DNA of 64,000 bases from Rhizobium sp. CSW-27 (GCF_018760785.1 NZ_JAHHZO010000018.1:21684-85683), one strand, 5' to 3'. Counted from the stretch's first letter, positions 7,247 to 16,027 are shown. Translations and numbers: made by a program. Notes: generated from the letters alone by a model not told the origin.

Positions 7247-8638
7247 ATGGTCACCCAACCGACAAAATATCTGCTGCGCGGCGCCGATGCGGTGATCGTT
7301 GATGACGGCACCGGGCAGACGGTTCTGCGTCATGTCGACCTTCTGACCAAGGGTCCGGCAATCCTTGCCATCGGGCCGAACCTTTCGGCAACGGAGGAAG
7401 CCGCCGGCGCCGAGGTGATCGACGCTTCCGGTTGGTTCGTCTATCCGGGCCTCGTCAACACCCACCACCATTTCTTCCAGACCTTCGTGCGCAACCGCGC
7501 CGATCTCGACTGGACGAAGCTGTCCGTCATCGAATGGCTGGACCGCATCTATCCGGTGTTTTCGCGGCTGAACGAAGACTGCTTCTACCACTCCTCGCTG
7601 ACGGCGATGGCCGAACTGATCAAGCATGGCTGCACAACCGCCTTCGATCACCAGTACTGCTTTCCGCGCCATGCCGGGAAGCGACTGATCGACCGCCAGT
7701 TCGAGGCGGCAGACCTGCTCGGCATGCGCTTTCACGCCGGCCGGGGCGGCAATACGCTGCCGAAATCCGAAGGCTCGACCATTCCGGACGAGATGCTGGA
7801 GACGACGGACGAGTTCATCGCCGATTGCGCCCGCGTGATCGATACCTATCACGACGCCGGCCGCTTCAGTATGCGCCAGGTGGTGGTCGCTCCCTGCCAG
7901 CCGGTGAACTGCTACCGCGAGACCTTCGTGGAGAGCGTCGCCCTTGCCCGTGATCGTGGCGTGATGATGCATACCCATGTCGGCGAAGGGGAAAGCCCGG
8001 TGATTGCCGCACGGCACGGCATGCGCACCGTGGATTACTGCGCCGAGATGGGCTTTGCCGGGCCGGATGCCTTCTACGCGCATGGCTGGGAGCTCTCGCA
8101 TGCGGAGCTTGCCCGCATGGCGGCGGATGGCACCGGCCTCTCCCATTGTCCGGAGCCGGTCTATCTGGTCGGCGCGGAGGTGACGGACATTCCGGCCATG
8201 GCAGCACTCAACCTGCGCATCGGCCTTGGCTGCGATGGCGCTGCCTCCAACGACAATTCCAACCTGATGCACTGCATCCATTCCGGCTACATGCTGCAAT
8301 GCCTCGTGGCCGCCACCCGCAGCCATCCGGTGCCGGAGCCTGCCGCCTTCCTCGCCTATGCGACGACGGGCGGTGCCTCGCTGCTCGGCCGCGCCGATAT
8401 CGGCCGGCTTGCGCCCGGCCTGGCCGCCGATCTCTTCGCGATCGACACCCGCCGCATGGATTATGTCGGCACCCGCCACGACCCCTTGAGCCTGCTCGCC
8501 AAGGTCGGTGTCGGGATGGCGACCGACATGACGATGATCAACGGCCGTATCGTCTGGAGGAAGGGCGAGTTTCCGGGCCTTGACGAGGCAAAGCTTGCGG
8601 CGGAGGCGGAAGCCGCCCTCGCCACGGTTCAATTCTGA
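7247..8638 (+). CDS. 8-oxoguanine-deaminase-like amidohydrolase
   Basis: This 463-residue protein belongs to the amidohydrolase superfamily, in the group with 8-oxoguanine deaminase, isoxanthopterin deaminase and the TrzN/AtzB-type triazine hydrolases. The metal-site motifs are in order: NTHHHFFQTF (about 67-76), MMHTHVGEG (about 240-248), FYAHGWELSH (about 273-282) and GLGCDGAASNDNSNL (about 324-338), the last being close to the signature of 8-oxoguanine deaminases. It probably deaminates a purine or other aminated heterocycle with a single Zn(II). The start at 7247 is preferred because GGGGAG precedes it and it follows the GST stop by 1 base. The adjacent oxygenase and BMP importer suggest uptake and oxidative catabolism of a purine-like compound. 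Confidence 0.75.
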   Translation: MVTQPTKYLLRGADAVIVDDGTGQTVLRHVDLLTKGPAILAIGPNLSATEEAAGAEVIDASGWFVYPGLVNTHHHFFQTFVRNRADLDWTKLSVIEWLDRIYPVFSRLNEDCFYHSSLTAMAELIKHGCTTAFDHQYCFPRHAGKRLIDRQFEAADLLGMRFHAGRGGNTLPKSEGSTIPDEMLETTDEFIADCARVIDTYHDAGRFSMRQVVVAPCQPVNCYRETFVESVALARDRGVMMHTHVGEGESPVIAARHGMRTVDYCAEMGFAGPDAFYAHGWELSHAELARMAADGTGLSHCPEPVYLVGAEVTDIPAMAALNLRIGLGCDGAASNDNSNLMHCIHSGYMLQCLVAATRSHPVPEPAAFLAYATTGGASLLGRADIGRLAPGLAADLFAIDTRRMDYVGTRHDPLSLLAKVGVGMATDMTMINGRIVWRKGEFPGLDEAKLAAEAEAALATVQF

Positions 8639-8664
8639 GACGTTCACAAAACAGGGGAACAGGA

Positions 8665-9762
8665 ATGTCCTATTCGATCACACGCAGACACCTGATGAAG
8701 AGCGCCGCAGCGACCGGCGTTGCGGCAACGCTTGGCAGCCGTCTCGCCACCGCTGCCGAACCGCTCGGCATCGCCCTCGTCGTGCCCTCGCCGATCGGTG
8801 ACGTGGGCTGGGGCCATGCACTGAAGGCCGGCCTTGAGCCGGTGAAGGCCGCCTATGGCGACAAGGTGAAGATCACCGTACTGGAAAACATCGCGGAAGG
8901 CCCGGATGCCGACCGCATCATGAACAAGACGGTGGCCGACGGAAACCATTTCCTCGTCGCCGGCTCCTTCGGCTACCAGAACGGCGCCCTGCAGATCGCC
9001 CGCCGCAACCCGAAGGTCTCCGTGCTGCACGCCTCCGGCTTCCAGGTCGCGCCGAACTTCTCGCCTTTTGCCGCCAAGTATTTCCAGGGTACCTACCTGA
9101 TGGGCATGGCAGCTGCAGCGCTGTCCAAGACCGGCAAGCTCGGCTCCGTCTCGGCCTTCGCCATCCCGGAACTGATCACCTCCATCAATGCGTTTGCGCT
9201 TGGCGCCCAGGCGGTCAATCCGAACATCGAGATCTCCGTGGTCTGGGTCAATTCGTGGTTCGATCCGGCCAAGGAACAGGAAGCGGCCAAGGCGCTGATC
9301 GCGCAGAAATGCGACGTGATCTTCTCCAACGCGCAGGATACGCCCTCCGTCATCTCGCTGTGCGAGGAGCAGGGCGTCTATGGCTTCAACCTTAATTCCT
9401 CGATGAAGAAATACGCGCCCAAGACCTATCTCGGCTGCGTGGCCACCGATTGGTCGCCCTACTTCAAGGCACAGGTGGATGCGCATCTGGCGGGCAAGTT
9501 CAAGGGTGCGAATGCCTTCCTCGGCGTGGCAGACAAGGTTGTCGAAGTGGTCGACTGGAACCCGGCCATCCCGGCCGACACCATGGCCAAGATCAAGGAT
9601 GTCGAAGCCAAGATCGCCGCCGGCAGCTTCTCGCCCTTCACCGGGCCGATCACCAAGGCGGATGGCAGCGTCGGCGTTGCCGCCGGCAAGACCATGGCCG
9701 ATGGCGAGATCGTCGCGATGGACTGGCACGTCAAGGGTGTCGTGGCGCCGCTGCCGAAGTGA
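8665..9762 (+). CDS. BMP-family substrate-binding protein (nucleobase/nucleoside type)
   Basis: This 365-residue periplasmic binding protein is of the basic membrane protein (BmpA/PnrA-like) family. It begins with a twin-arginine signal, TRRHLMKSAAATGVAATL, and cuts near AATAAEP. Mature-protein features include LVVPSPIGDVGWGHALKAGL, VAGSFGYQNGAL and SNAQDTPSVISLCEEQGVYG. BMP proteins of this type bind purine nucleosides or related heterocycles and deliver them to a YufOPQ-like ABC importer, which is encoded by the next three genes. The deaminase upstream argues for a purine-like ligand. Confidence 0.85.
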   Translation: MSYSITRRHLMKSAAATGVAATLGSRLATAAEPLGIALVVPSPIGDVGWGHALKAGLEPVKAAYGDKVKITVLENIAEGPDADRIMNKTVADGNHFLVAGSFGYQNGALQIARRNPKVSVLHASGFQVAPNFSPFAAKYFQGTYLMGMAAAALSKTGKLGSVSAFAIPELITSINAFALGAQAVNPNIEISVVWVNSWFDPAKEQEAAKALIAQKCDVIFSNAQDTPSVISLCEEQGVYGFNLNSSMKKYAPKTYLGCVATDWSPYFKAQVDAHLAGKFKGANAFLGVADKVVEVVDWNPAIPADTMAKIKDVEAKIAAGSFSPFTGPITKADGSVGVAAGKTMADGEIVAMDWHVKGVVAPLPK

Positions 9763-9765
9763 TCC

Positions 9766-11289
9766 ATGACGGCGCCGCTTCTTTCCCTCCGCAACCTCAC
9801 GAAAAGCTATGGCCCCGTCCGGGCCAATCGCGGCATTTCGCTGGAGGTCGGCGAGCGCTCCATTCACGCCATCCTGGGCGAGAACGGCGCCGGCAAGTCC
9901 ACACTGATGAAGCTCATCTATGGCGTGGAAACGCCTGACGAGGGCGAGATGCTCTGGAGGGGCGCCCCCATGCGCCTTTCCTCCCCGGCGGCGGCCCGCA
10001 AGCTCGGCATCGGCATGGTGTTCCAGCATTTCTCGCTGTTCGAAACACTCACGGTGATCGAGAACATCGCGCTGGTGGTGCCGGGGCGAAGGCAGGCGCT
10101 TCTGTCGCGCATCCGCGCGCTTGGCGAGGAATTCGGTCTGGACGTCGATCCGCTGGCGCATGTGCATGCGCTCTCGGTCGGCGAGCGCCAGCGGGTGGAG
10201 ATCATCCGCTGCCTGATGAGCGACCCCAGGCTCCTGATCCTTGACGAGCCGACCTCCGTCCTGCCGCCGCAGGCCGTCGAGAAGCTGTTCGACACCCTGC
10301 GGCGCCTGCGCGATGGCGGGGTCTCGATCCTGTTCATCTCGCACAAGCTGGAGGAAATCCGCGCCATCTGCGACCGGGCAACCATCCTGCGCGGCGGCGA
10401 GGTGACGGGCCACGTCGACCCGCGCGCCCATGACGCCCACGATCTGGCGCGCATGATGATCGGCCGCGACATGCCGGAACCGCTACCCGTCGCGGCGGCA
10501 CCGGTCGGCGAGAAGCGGCTGGAACTGATCGGTCTCGAAGACACGCCGGACGATCCCTTCGCCGTGGCGCTCTCCGGCGTCAGCCTCGGTCTGCGGGCCG
10601 GAGAGATCCTCGGAATTGCCGGCGTCTCCGGCAACGGTCAGGCGGAGCTTGCCGCCTTCATCTCCGGCGAAAACCGGCTGCCGGCCGCGCGGCGGGAACA
10701 GGTGCAGATGATGGGCCAGCCCGTCGGCCATCTCGGTCCGGCGGAACGCCGCAGGCTCGGCTTTGCCTTCGTGCCGGAAGACCGCCTTGGTCGCGGCGCG
10801 GTGCCCGAGCTTTCGCTGACCCGCAACAGTCTCCTGACGGCGCATCCGCTCGGGCTTCAGCGGTACGGGCTGATCGACCGCGCCCGCGCCGCCACCTTCA
10901 CCGCAGACTGCATCCGCGATTTCGACGTGCGCACGCCCTCCGCAGAGGCCGAAGCCGGGGCGCTTTCCGGCGGCAATCTGCAGAAATTCATCGTTGGGCG
11001 CGAAATCATGCTGAAGCCGAAGCTGCTCTTCGTGGCGCAGCCCACCTGGGGGGTCGATATCGGCGCCGCCACCGAAATCCGCCGCAAGCTGATGGCGCTG
11101 CGCAACGAGGGCATGGCCATTCTCGTGATCTCGGAGGAGCTGGAGGAATTGTTCGACCTGTGCGACCAGATCCAGGTGCTGCGCAAGGGAATGCTGAGCG
11201 CGCCGCTCAATGCCCGCGATACGAAGCCGGAGGAGATCGGCCGCTACATGATCGGCGCCGAAGATGCGCGGGAGGCGCAGCCCGCATGA
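9766..11289 (+). CDS. ABC importer ATP-binding protein (YufO/RbsA-like, two ATPase domains)
   Basis: This 507-residue protein carries two tandem ABC domains. The first has Walker A GENGAGKST (about 46-54), the signature SVGERQRVEI (about 139-148) and Walker B LLILDEPTSV. The second has the degenerate P-loop GVSGNGQAE (about 286-294), signature LSGGNLQKF and AQPTWGVDIG in place of the classical Walker B, as is usual in BMP-type nucleoside importers. It energises uptake by the permeases at 11286 and 12377. It starts 4 bases after the binding-protein gene ends, and its stop overlaps the next start (ATGA). Confidence 0.88.
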   Translation: MTAPLLSLRNLTKSYGPVRANRGISLEVGERSIHAILGENGAGKSTLMKLIYGVETPDEGEMLWRGAPMRLSSPAAARKLGIGMVFQHFSLFETLTVIENIALVVPGRRQALLSRIRALGEEFGLDVDPLAHVHALSVGERQRVEIIRCLMSDPRLLILDEPTSVLPPQAVEKLFDTLRRLRDGGVSILFISHKLEEIRAICDRATILRGGEVTGHVDPRAHDAHDLARMMIGRDMPEPLPVAAAPVGEKRLELIGLEDTPDDPFAVALSGVSLGLRAGEILGIAGVSGNGQAELAAFISGENRLPAARREQVQMMGQPVGHLGPAERRRLGFAFVPEDRLGRGAVPELSLTRNSLLTAHPLGLQRYGLIDRARAATFTADCIRDFDVRTPSAEAEAGALSGGNLQKFIVGREIMLKPKLLFVAQPTWGVDIGAATEIRRKLMALRNEGMAILVISEELEELFDLCDQIQVLRKGMLSAPLNARDTKPEEIGRYMIGAEDAREAQPA

Positions 11290-12380
11290 GCGCACGCCAT
11301 TCGATGCCGCATCTGGTACGCCGCGAGCGCGCCTCGCTCACCGTCAAGCTGCTGGCGCCGCTCTTTGCGCTTGCCGGCGCAACCCTTGTCAACCTTCTGC
11401 TCTATGTGGCGATCGGCAAGCAGCCGGGCGCCGTGTTCCACGCCATGCTGCTGGAACCCTTCCTGTCCTGGGCCTCATTTTCCGAAGTGCTGCTGAAGCT
11501 CGGACCGCTGCTCCTGATCGCGCAGGGGCTGGCGATCGGCTTTCGCGCCAAGGTGTTCAACATCGGCGCCGAGGGCCAGTTCATTCTGGGCGCGATCTTC
11601 GCCTCCGCGATCCCCGTCTGGTATCCGGAGGCGACCGGTGCCTGGATCTGGCCCGCCATGCTCATGGCCGGCGCCGCAGGCGGAGCGCTCTGGGCTACCA
11701 TCACCGCCTTCTGGCGCGTGCGGCTGAATGCCAACGAAATCCTCGTGTCGCTGATGCTGAGCCTCGTCGCCGCGCAGGTGCTGAACTATCTGCTGCTCGG
11801 CCCGTGGAAGGACCCGAACGGCTTCAATTTTCCACAATCGGTGATGTTCCAGTATGATGCCATGCTGCCGCTCCTCTTCGAGGGAACGCGCGTCAACGTC
11901 TCGCTGCTGATCGCCTTCCTGCTGTCGGGCCTTGCCTTCGTGTTCATGCAGCGGAGCTTTCCCGGCTATCGGCTGGAAGTGGGCGGGCTTGCGCCACGGG
12001 CCGCCGCCTATGCCGGTTTTTCGGAGGCACGCGCCATCTGGCTGTCGCTGCTGATCGGCGGCTTTGCCGCCGGGCTGGCGGGTGCGGCCGAAGTCGCCGG
12101 CCCGCTCGGCCAGCTGCAGCGCTCCATTTCCACCGGCTACGGTTATTCGGCAATCATCGTCGCCTATCTCGGCGGCCTGCATCCGCTCGGCATCGTCTTG
12201 TCCGCGCTGGTGATGGCGGCGCTCTCGATCGGAGGCGACAATGCCATGGTCTCCGCCGATCTGCCGATTGCCGCCGTACGGGTGTTTCAGGGCAGCCTGC
12301 TGATTGCCTATCTGATCGCGACGGCCTTCGTCCGCTATCGCCTCGAATGGCCGTCCGCCAGCACAGGGAGCAGGGCATGA
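11286..12380 (+). CDS. ABC importer permease (YufP-like)
   Basis: This 364-residue inner-membrane permease has about nine to ten hydrophobic segments and belongs to the branched-chain amino acid/nucleoside (BPD_transp_2) family. Recognisable segments are FRAKVFNIGAEGQFILGAI (about 95-113) and GGFAAGLAGAAEVAGPLGQL (about 259-278), with GYGYSAIIVAYLGGLHPLGI near the C-terminus. It pairs with the second permease, which overlaps it by 4 bases (ATGA). The start at 11286 is set by the overlap with the ATPase stop and by the onset of homology. Likely cargo is the same purine-like compound handled by the upstream enzymes. Confidence 0.85.
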   Translation: MSARHSMPHLVRRERASLTVKLLAPLFALAGATLVNLLLYVAIGKQPGAVFHAMLLEPFLSWASFSEVLLKLGPLLLIAQGLAIGFRAKVFNIGAEGQFILGAIFASAIPVWYPEATGAWIWPAMLMAGAAGGALWATITAFWRVRLNANEILVSLMLSLVAAQVLNYLLLGPWKDPNGFNFPQSVMFQYDAMLPLLFEGTRVNVSLLIAFLLSGLAFVFMQRSFPGYRLEVGGLAPRAAAYAGFSEARAIWLSLLIGGFAAGLAGAAEVAGPLGQLQRSISTGYGYSAIIVAYLGGLHPLGIVLSALVMAALSIGGDNAMVSADLPIAAVRVFQGSLLIAYLIATAFVRYRLEWPSASTGSRA

Positions 12381-13288
12381 ATGCCGTCGAATTCATCCTG
12401 GCCGGCATGCTCGCCGCCGCAACGCCCTTCCTGTTGGCGGCCCTCGGCGAACTGGTGGCCGAACGAGCCGGCGTGCTCAATCTCGGCGTCGAAGGCTTGA
12501 TGGCACTGGGTGCTGCGCTCGCCTTCATCGTGGTCTATCACGGCGGCGGCCATCTGCTGGCCTTCGTCGCGGGCGGGCTGGGCGCCGCCCTGCTGGCGCT
12601 GATCTTCGCCTTCGTCACGCTTGGCCTTCAGGCCAATCAGGTGGCGGCGGGGCTTGCCATCGGCATCTTCGGCCAGGGCCTCTCCGCCCTGTTCGGCAAG
12701 ACCTATGAGAGCCTGACGGTGAAAGGCCTGCCGAAACTCGCCCTGCCGGGCCTTGCGGATCTGCCCGTTGTCGGCGGGCTTTTCGTGCAGGATATCGTCG
12801 TGTGGCTGTCGCTTCTCGCAACGCTTCTGATCTGGGCAGGCTTTGCCTTTTCCAAGCTGGGACTGGTGCTGCGCGCAGTCGGCGAAAATCCGAAGGCAGC
12901 GCATTCCATCGGCTATCCGGTCATCCTGATCCGGGTGGCGGCGGTGCTGTTCGGCGGCGTGATGGCCGGGTTTGCCGGTGCCTATGCCTCGACGGTCTAC
13001 ACGCCGCTCTGGGCTGATGGCATGATTGCCGGCCGCGGCTGGATCGCGATCGCGCTGGTCGTGTTCGGCACCTGGCTGACGGGCCGCATCTTCCTCGGCG
13101 CCTGCCTGTTCGGCGCGGTGTCGCTGGCCGGCCTTGCCGCGCAGGCGGGCGGCGTGGAACTGCCCTCGCAACTGCTGGCAAGCCTGCCCTATCTGGTGAC
13201 GATCCTGGTGCTCGGCATCATCTCCTCCAACCGGCGCCTGCTGAAGCTGAACGGCGTCGCCTCGCTTGGGGAACCCTACAAGCCCTGA
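12377..13288 (+). CDS. ABC importer permease (YufQ-like)
   Basis: This 303-residue inner-membrane permease of the BPD_transp_2 family is the second subunit of the BMP-type importer. It shows ALGELVAERAGVLNLGVEGLM (about 22-42), the usual family signature, and RAVGENPKAAHSIGYPV (about 166-182), the cytoplasmic coupling loop that contacts the ATPase. It overlaps the previous permease by 4 bases. It is the last gene of the operon beginning at 5088 and overlaps the convergent WGR gene by 13 bases. Confidence 0.85.
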   Translation: MNAVEFILAGMLAAATPFLLAALGELVAERAGVLNLGVEGLMALGAALAFIVVYHGGGHLLAFVAGGLGAALLALIFAFVTLGLQANQVAAGLAIGIFGQGLSALFGKTYESLTVKGLPKLALPGLADLPVVGGLFVQDIVVWLSLLATLLIWAGFAFSKLGLVLRAVGENPKAAHSIGYPVILIRVAAVLFGGVMAGFAGAYASTVYTPLWADGMIAGRGWIAIALVVFGTWLTGRIFLGACLFGAVSLAGLAAQAGGVELPSQLLASLPYLVTILVLGIISSNRRLLKLNGVASLGEPYKP

Positions 13289-13578
13289 GGCTGATCATCC
13301 GGCTGCCCGTCGCCCAAGGGCCTATGCCGCTTCGGGCCATAACCCCGGGCACGCTTCCGGCGCAGCAGCCGGAGGAACAGGAGCACCGCATCCTCCTCGC
13401 GGGAGAAGTGATGCTGCTTGCTCTGGCCGCTCTTTCCAATGCGGCCCCAGCTGCGGGTAAGACAGATTTCGCCGAACAGGGTCGGCGAAATCTCCATGAC
13501 GTAGTAGCGCGCCATGTTCTTCGTGCTGTCGCGCCGTTCGATGTAAAGATGATAAGGCTGCGTGATCGTCATGCGCAT
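13276..13578 (-). CDS. WGR-domain protein
   Basis: This 100-residue protein is almost entirely one WGR domain (about 8-85), with YHLYIERRDSTKNMARYY, LTRSWGRIGKSGQ and FSREEDAVLLFLRLLRRKRARGY. The domain is named for the Trp-Gly-Arg seen here and is thought to bind nucleic acid in PARPs and bacterial MolR-like proteins. Stand-alone WGR proteins of this size are common in rhizobia and have no established role. It is convergent with the importer operon and overlaps its end by 13 bases. The start could be at 13578 or 13572; no strong ribosome-binding site decides between them. Confidence 0.75.
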   Translation of the reverse strand: MRMTITQPYHLYIERRDSTKNMARYYVMEISPTLFGEICLTRSWGRIGKSGQSKQHHFSREEDAVLLFLRLLRRKRARGYGPKRHRPLGDGQPDDQPQGL

Positions 13579-13770
13579 CAGAATCGCCGCAGACGATAGC
13601 CGCGTCCAACGAGAGTTCTGAATCGGTCGGCGCCCACCGATTCCGTTTGGTGATGCAAGACTGGCGACGCATGAGCCATTCTGCGCAAAATTTCATCATT
13701 CCTTGTTTTTGGTTAGATCTTGCGCAAATGCACTTGCAAAGACCCAAGCCTTCAGCCATTGGTCCAGACC

Positions 13771-14358
13771 ATGAACCATCTCGATCTCACCATCCTGGTC
13801 ATCGATGAGAACGCCGTTCGCGCGGCGATCATCGAGGAAGGATTGCATGAGGCCGGGCATCGCCATGTGACGATCGTGCACGAGGTTCACGGCATCGCGC
13901 GGCTGATCGAGACGCTTGCCCCGGATGTCATCATCATCGACATCGAGAACCCGAACCGCGACATGATGGAGCATCTTTTCCAGCTGACGCGCTCGGTCAG
14001 CCGGCCGATTGCGATGTTCGTCGATCGGTCGGACACCGCCTCCATCGAGGCGGCCGTGGATGCCGGCGTTTCGGCCTATGTGGTGGACGGGCTGAAGAAG
14101 GAGCGGGTGAAGCCGATCCTCGACATGGCCGTGTCCCGCTTCAACGCCTTCACCCGCCTGCAGCGGGAGTTGGCCGACGCGCGCTCGGCGCTCGAGGAGC
14201 GCAAGATCATCGAGCGCGCCAAGGGCATCCTCATGAAGATGCGCGGCCTTTCCGAAGAGCAGGCCTTCACGCTGCTTCGCCAGACGGCCATGAATGAAAA
14301 GAAAAAGATGTCCGAGATCGCGCAAAGCGTGGTCACGGCCGCCGGATTGCTGATGTGA
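13771..14358 (+). CDS. nasT: NasT, ANTAR-domain antiterminator for nitrate assimilation
   Basis: This 195-residue protein is a response-regulator-like receiver followed by an RNA-binding ANTAR domain. The receiver (about 5-115) has VIDEN and DVIIIDIENP with the phosphoacceptor-position Asp. The C-terminal ANTAR domain (about 135-193) has ALEERKIIERAKGILMKMRGLSEEQAF and MSEIAQSVV. In other proteobacteria NasT binds paired hairpins in the nitrate operon leader and prevents premature termination, and is held inactive by NasS until nitrate binds. The start at 13771 is taken because homology begins there. NasS follows 37 bases downstream, as in known NasTS pairs. Confidence 0.9.
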   Translation: MNHLDLTILVIDENAVRAAIIEEGLHEAGHRHVTIVHEVHGIARLIETLAPDVIIIDIENPNRDMMEHLFQLTRSVSRPIAMFVDRSDTASIEAAVDAGVSAYVVDGLKKERVKPILDMAVSRFNAFTRLQRELADARSALEERKIIERAKGILMKMRGLSEEQAFTLLRQTAMNEKKKMSEIAQSVVTAAGLLM

Positions 14359-14395
14359 CGACACGGCAGCAGCATCCGGCGACAGGAGTACCGGA

Positions 14396-15676
14396 GTGGA
14401 GATGATGGCAATGGCAGACAACCGCAGTACCCTGTCCGGACCCGCCCGCATCGCTGCCGGTGACCCGAAGACCCTGCGTGCCGGCTTCATTCCGCTGGTC
14501 GATGCCTCTATTCTGATCGCCGCCGCGGAATTCGGATTTGCTGCCCGCGAGGGGCTGACGCTCGATCTGGTGAAGGACGTATCCTGGGCCAATGTGCGCG
14601 ATCGCCTTGCCTTCCGGCAGTTCGATATCGCCCATATGCTGTCGCCGATGCCCGTCGCGTCCATGCTGGGGCTCGGCTCCAATCCGTCGCCGACCATAAC
14701 ACCCTTCTCGCTCGGCCGCGGCGGCAATGCCATCACCTTGTCCACCCGCCTGTTTTCCCGGATGCAGGAAGTGGCGGGCCTGTCCGAAACAGCTTCCGCG
14801 CTGGACAATGCAAAGGCACTGGCCGCCGTTCTGAGGGACATGCGCATGCGCGGCGAGATGCCGCCGACGCTCGGCATGACCTACCCCTTCTCCTCGCACA
14901 ATTACGAATTCCGCTATTGGCTGGCAGCGGGCGGCATCGATCCGGACCGTGACGTCAAGATGGTGGTGGTGCCACCGCCACTGACTTCGGACGCACTGGC
15001 GGCAGGCGCCATTGACGGCTTCTGCGTCGGGGCCCCCTGGAACATGGTCGCCTCCGAGCGCGGCGTCGGCCGTATCGTGGCGGCAAAGCAGGACATCTGG
15101 CCGTCGGCCCCGGAAAAGGTCATCGGCATGCGCCCGGACTGGGCGCAAGCGCATCCGGAGAGCGTCTCCCGCCTGATTGTCGCGCTGGATGCCGCGGCCC
15201 GCTGGTGCGACCGCGCCGAAAACCACGACGCACTGGCGCAGGTGCTGGCGGACAGCCGCTACATTGCCGCGCCCGTACACATCATCCGCCATGTGCTTGC
15301 CGGTGAATTCAGCCTGGACGCGCGCGGCAACCGGCGCGTGATCGACCGGTATTTCATCTTCCACGAAGGCCATGCCAATTATCCGCGCCCCAGCAAGGCG
15401 TTGTGGATCTACAGCCAGATGATCCGCTGGGGCCAGGCAGGCTTCAGCGCCGCGGGCGTCAGCGCCGCCGCCGCCGCCTATCGGCCGGACCTGTATCGGG
15501 CCGCCCTGCCCTCCGCCGCCATGCCCACCGACGGGGATCTGCGCATCGAAGGGGCCTCCACCGATGACCGTTTCATGGATGGTTTCGTCTTTGACCCGGA
15601 CGCGCTCGAAGCCTATGCGCAGGCCTTTCCGGTGCGCAACAGGCTTGCCCAGGATCGCAGCGAAGAAGACGTCTGA
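14396..15676 (+). CDS. nasS: NasS, nitrate-sensing NrtA-like regulator
   Basis: This protein has 426 residues and is related to the periplasmic nitrate-binding protein NrtA, but it has no signal peptide, as expected for the cytosolic sensor NasS. Shared segments with the real NrtA at 16028 are FDIAHMLSPMPVA, FRYWLAAGGIDPDRDVKMVVVPPP and IDGFCVGAPWNMVA. In known systems NasS sequesters NasT and releases it when nitrate or nitrite is bound. The start is either the GTG at 14396 (7 bases after GGAG) or the ATG at 14402. It is cotranscribed with nasT. Confidence 0.88.
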   Translation: MEMMAMADNRSTLSGPARIAAGDPKTLRAGFIPLVDASILIAAAEFGFAAREGLTLDLVKDVSWANVRDRLAFRQFDIAHMLSPMPVASMLGLGSNPSPTITPFSLGRGGNAITLSTRLFSRMQEVAGLSETASALDNAKALAAVLRDMRMRGEMPPTLGMTYPFSSHNYEFRYWLAAGGIDPDRDVKMVVVPPPLTSDALAAGAIDGFCVGAPWNMVASERGVGRIVAAKQDIWPSAPEKVIGMRPDWAQAHPESVSRLIVALDAAARWCDRAENHDALAQVLADSRYIAAPVHIIRHVLAGEFSLDARGNRRVIDRYFIFHEGHANYPRPSKALWIYSQMIRWGQAGFSAAGVSAAAAAYRPDLYRAALPSAAMPTDGDLRIEGASTDDRFMDGFVFDPDALEAYAQAFPVRNRLAQDRSEEDV

Positions 15677-15821
15677 TTACCGCTGCTGCACAGCAGATCG
15701 GCATGTCCACCACCATCGCCGCCTATTTAGGCACAAACATTATAGCGCCCCGGAGACGGGGCGGCATGCGGATGTTCAAGATCATCATTTGAAATCAACG
15801 CGCTGGACGAATCCGAGAAAA
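15677..15821 (+). promoter_or_regulatory. upstream region of the nrtA promoter
   Basis: This non-coding stretch lies between the nasS stop and the sigma-54 promoter. It holds a perfect dyad, CGCCCC-N6-GGGGCG, at 15746-15763, and an AATCAACGCGCTG segment at about 15793-15805 that resembles an IHF site with one mismatch. The layout (bending site close upstream of a -24/-12 promoter) fits an NtrC-activated promoter. No clear NtrC inverted repeat was found by eye. Confidence 0.35.
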
Positions 15822-15838
15822 CTGGCACGCGCATTGCA
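15822..15838 (+). promoter_or_regulatory. sigma-54 promoter of the nitrate operon
   Basis: CTGGCACGCGCATTGCA matches the RpoN -24/-12 consensus (TGGCACG-N4-TTGCA) at every conserved base. It sits about 190 bp upstream of the nrtA start. Transcription would start near 15849-15851, just before the leader hairpins. Nitrogen control by RpoN/NtrC is established for nitrate assimilation genes in related bacteria. Confidence 0.85.
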
Positions 15839-15848
15839 TAGTTCTCAT

Positions 15849-15984
15849 CGCACCGGTCAACGGCGACCAGCGCACCGGAACGCGCGATAGGCGTTCCTCA
15901 AAGACATCGACGTCGCAAGGTTTTTGCAGCTCGCGATCCACCCAAGGGATCCGCGATGGCGCAATCTCCGAGCGGCGTTTTTTT
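15849..15984 (+). promoter_or_regulatory. candidate NasT-responsive leader with attenuator
   Basis: Just after the predicted start there is a hairpin GGTC-AACGGC-GACC (15855-15868), with an outer CGC/GCG pair at 15849-15851 and 15870-15872. Its six-base loop has A at position 1 and G at position 4, the ANTAR-target rule. A second hairpin, GGAACGC with GCGTTCC (15877-15897), has a 7-base loop that does not fit the rule. Further on, an imperfect dyad (15929-15973) is followed by seven T residues at 15978-15984, an attenuator-like end. NasT encoded upstream is the obvious ligand. The terminator structure is imperfect by eye. Confidence 0.55.
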
Positions 15985-16027
15985 GTGCCCGAAAATCCAC
16001 GTTACGACGCAAGAGGGGAACCTGCGC

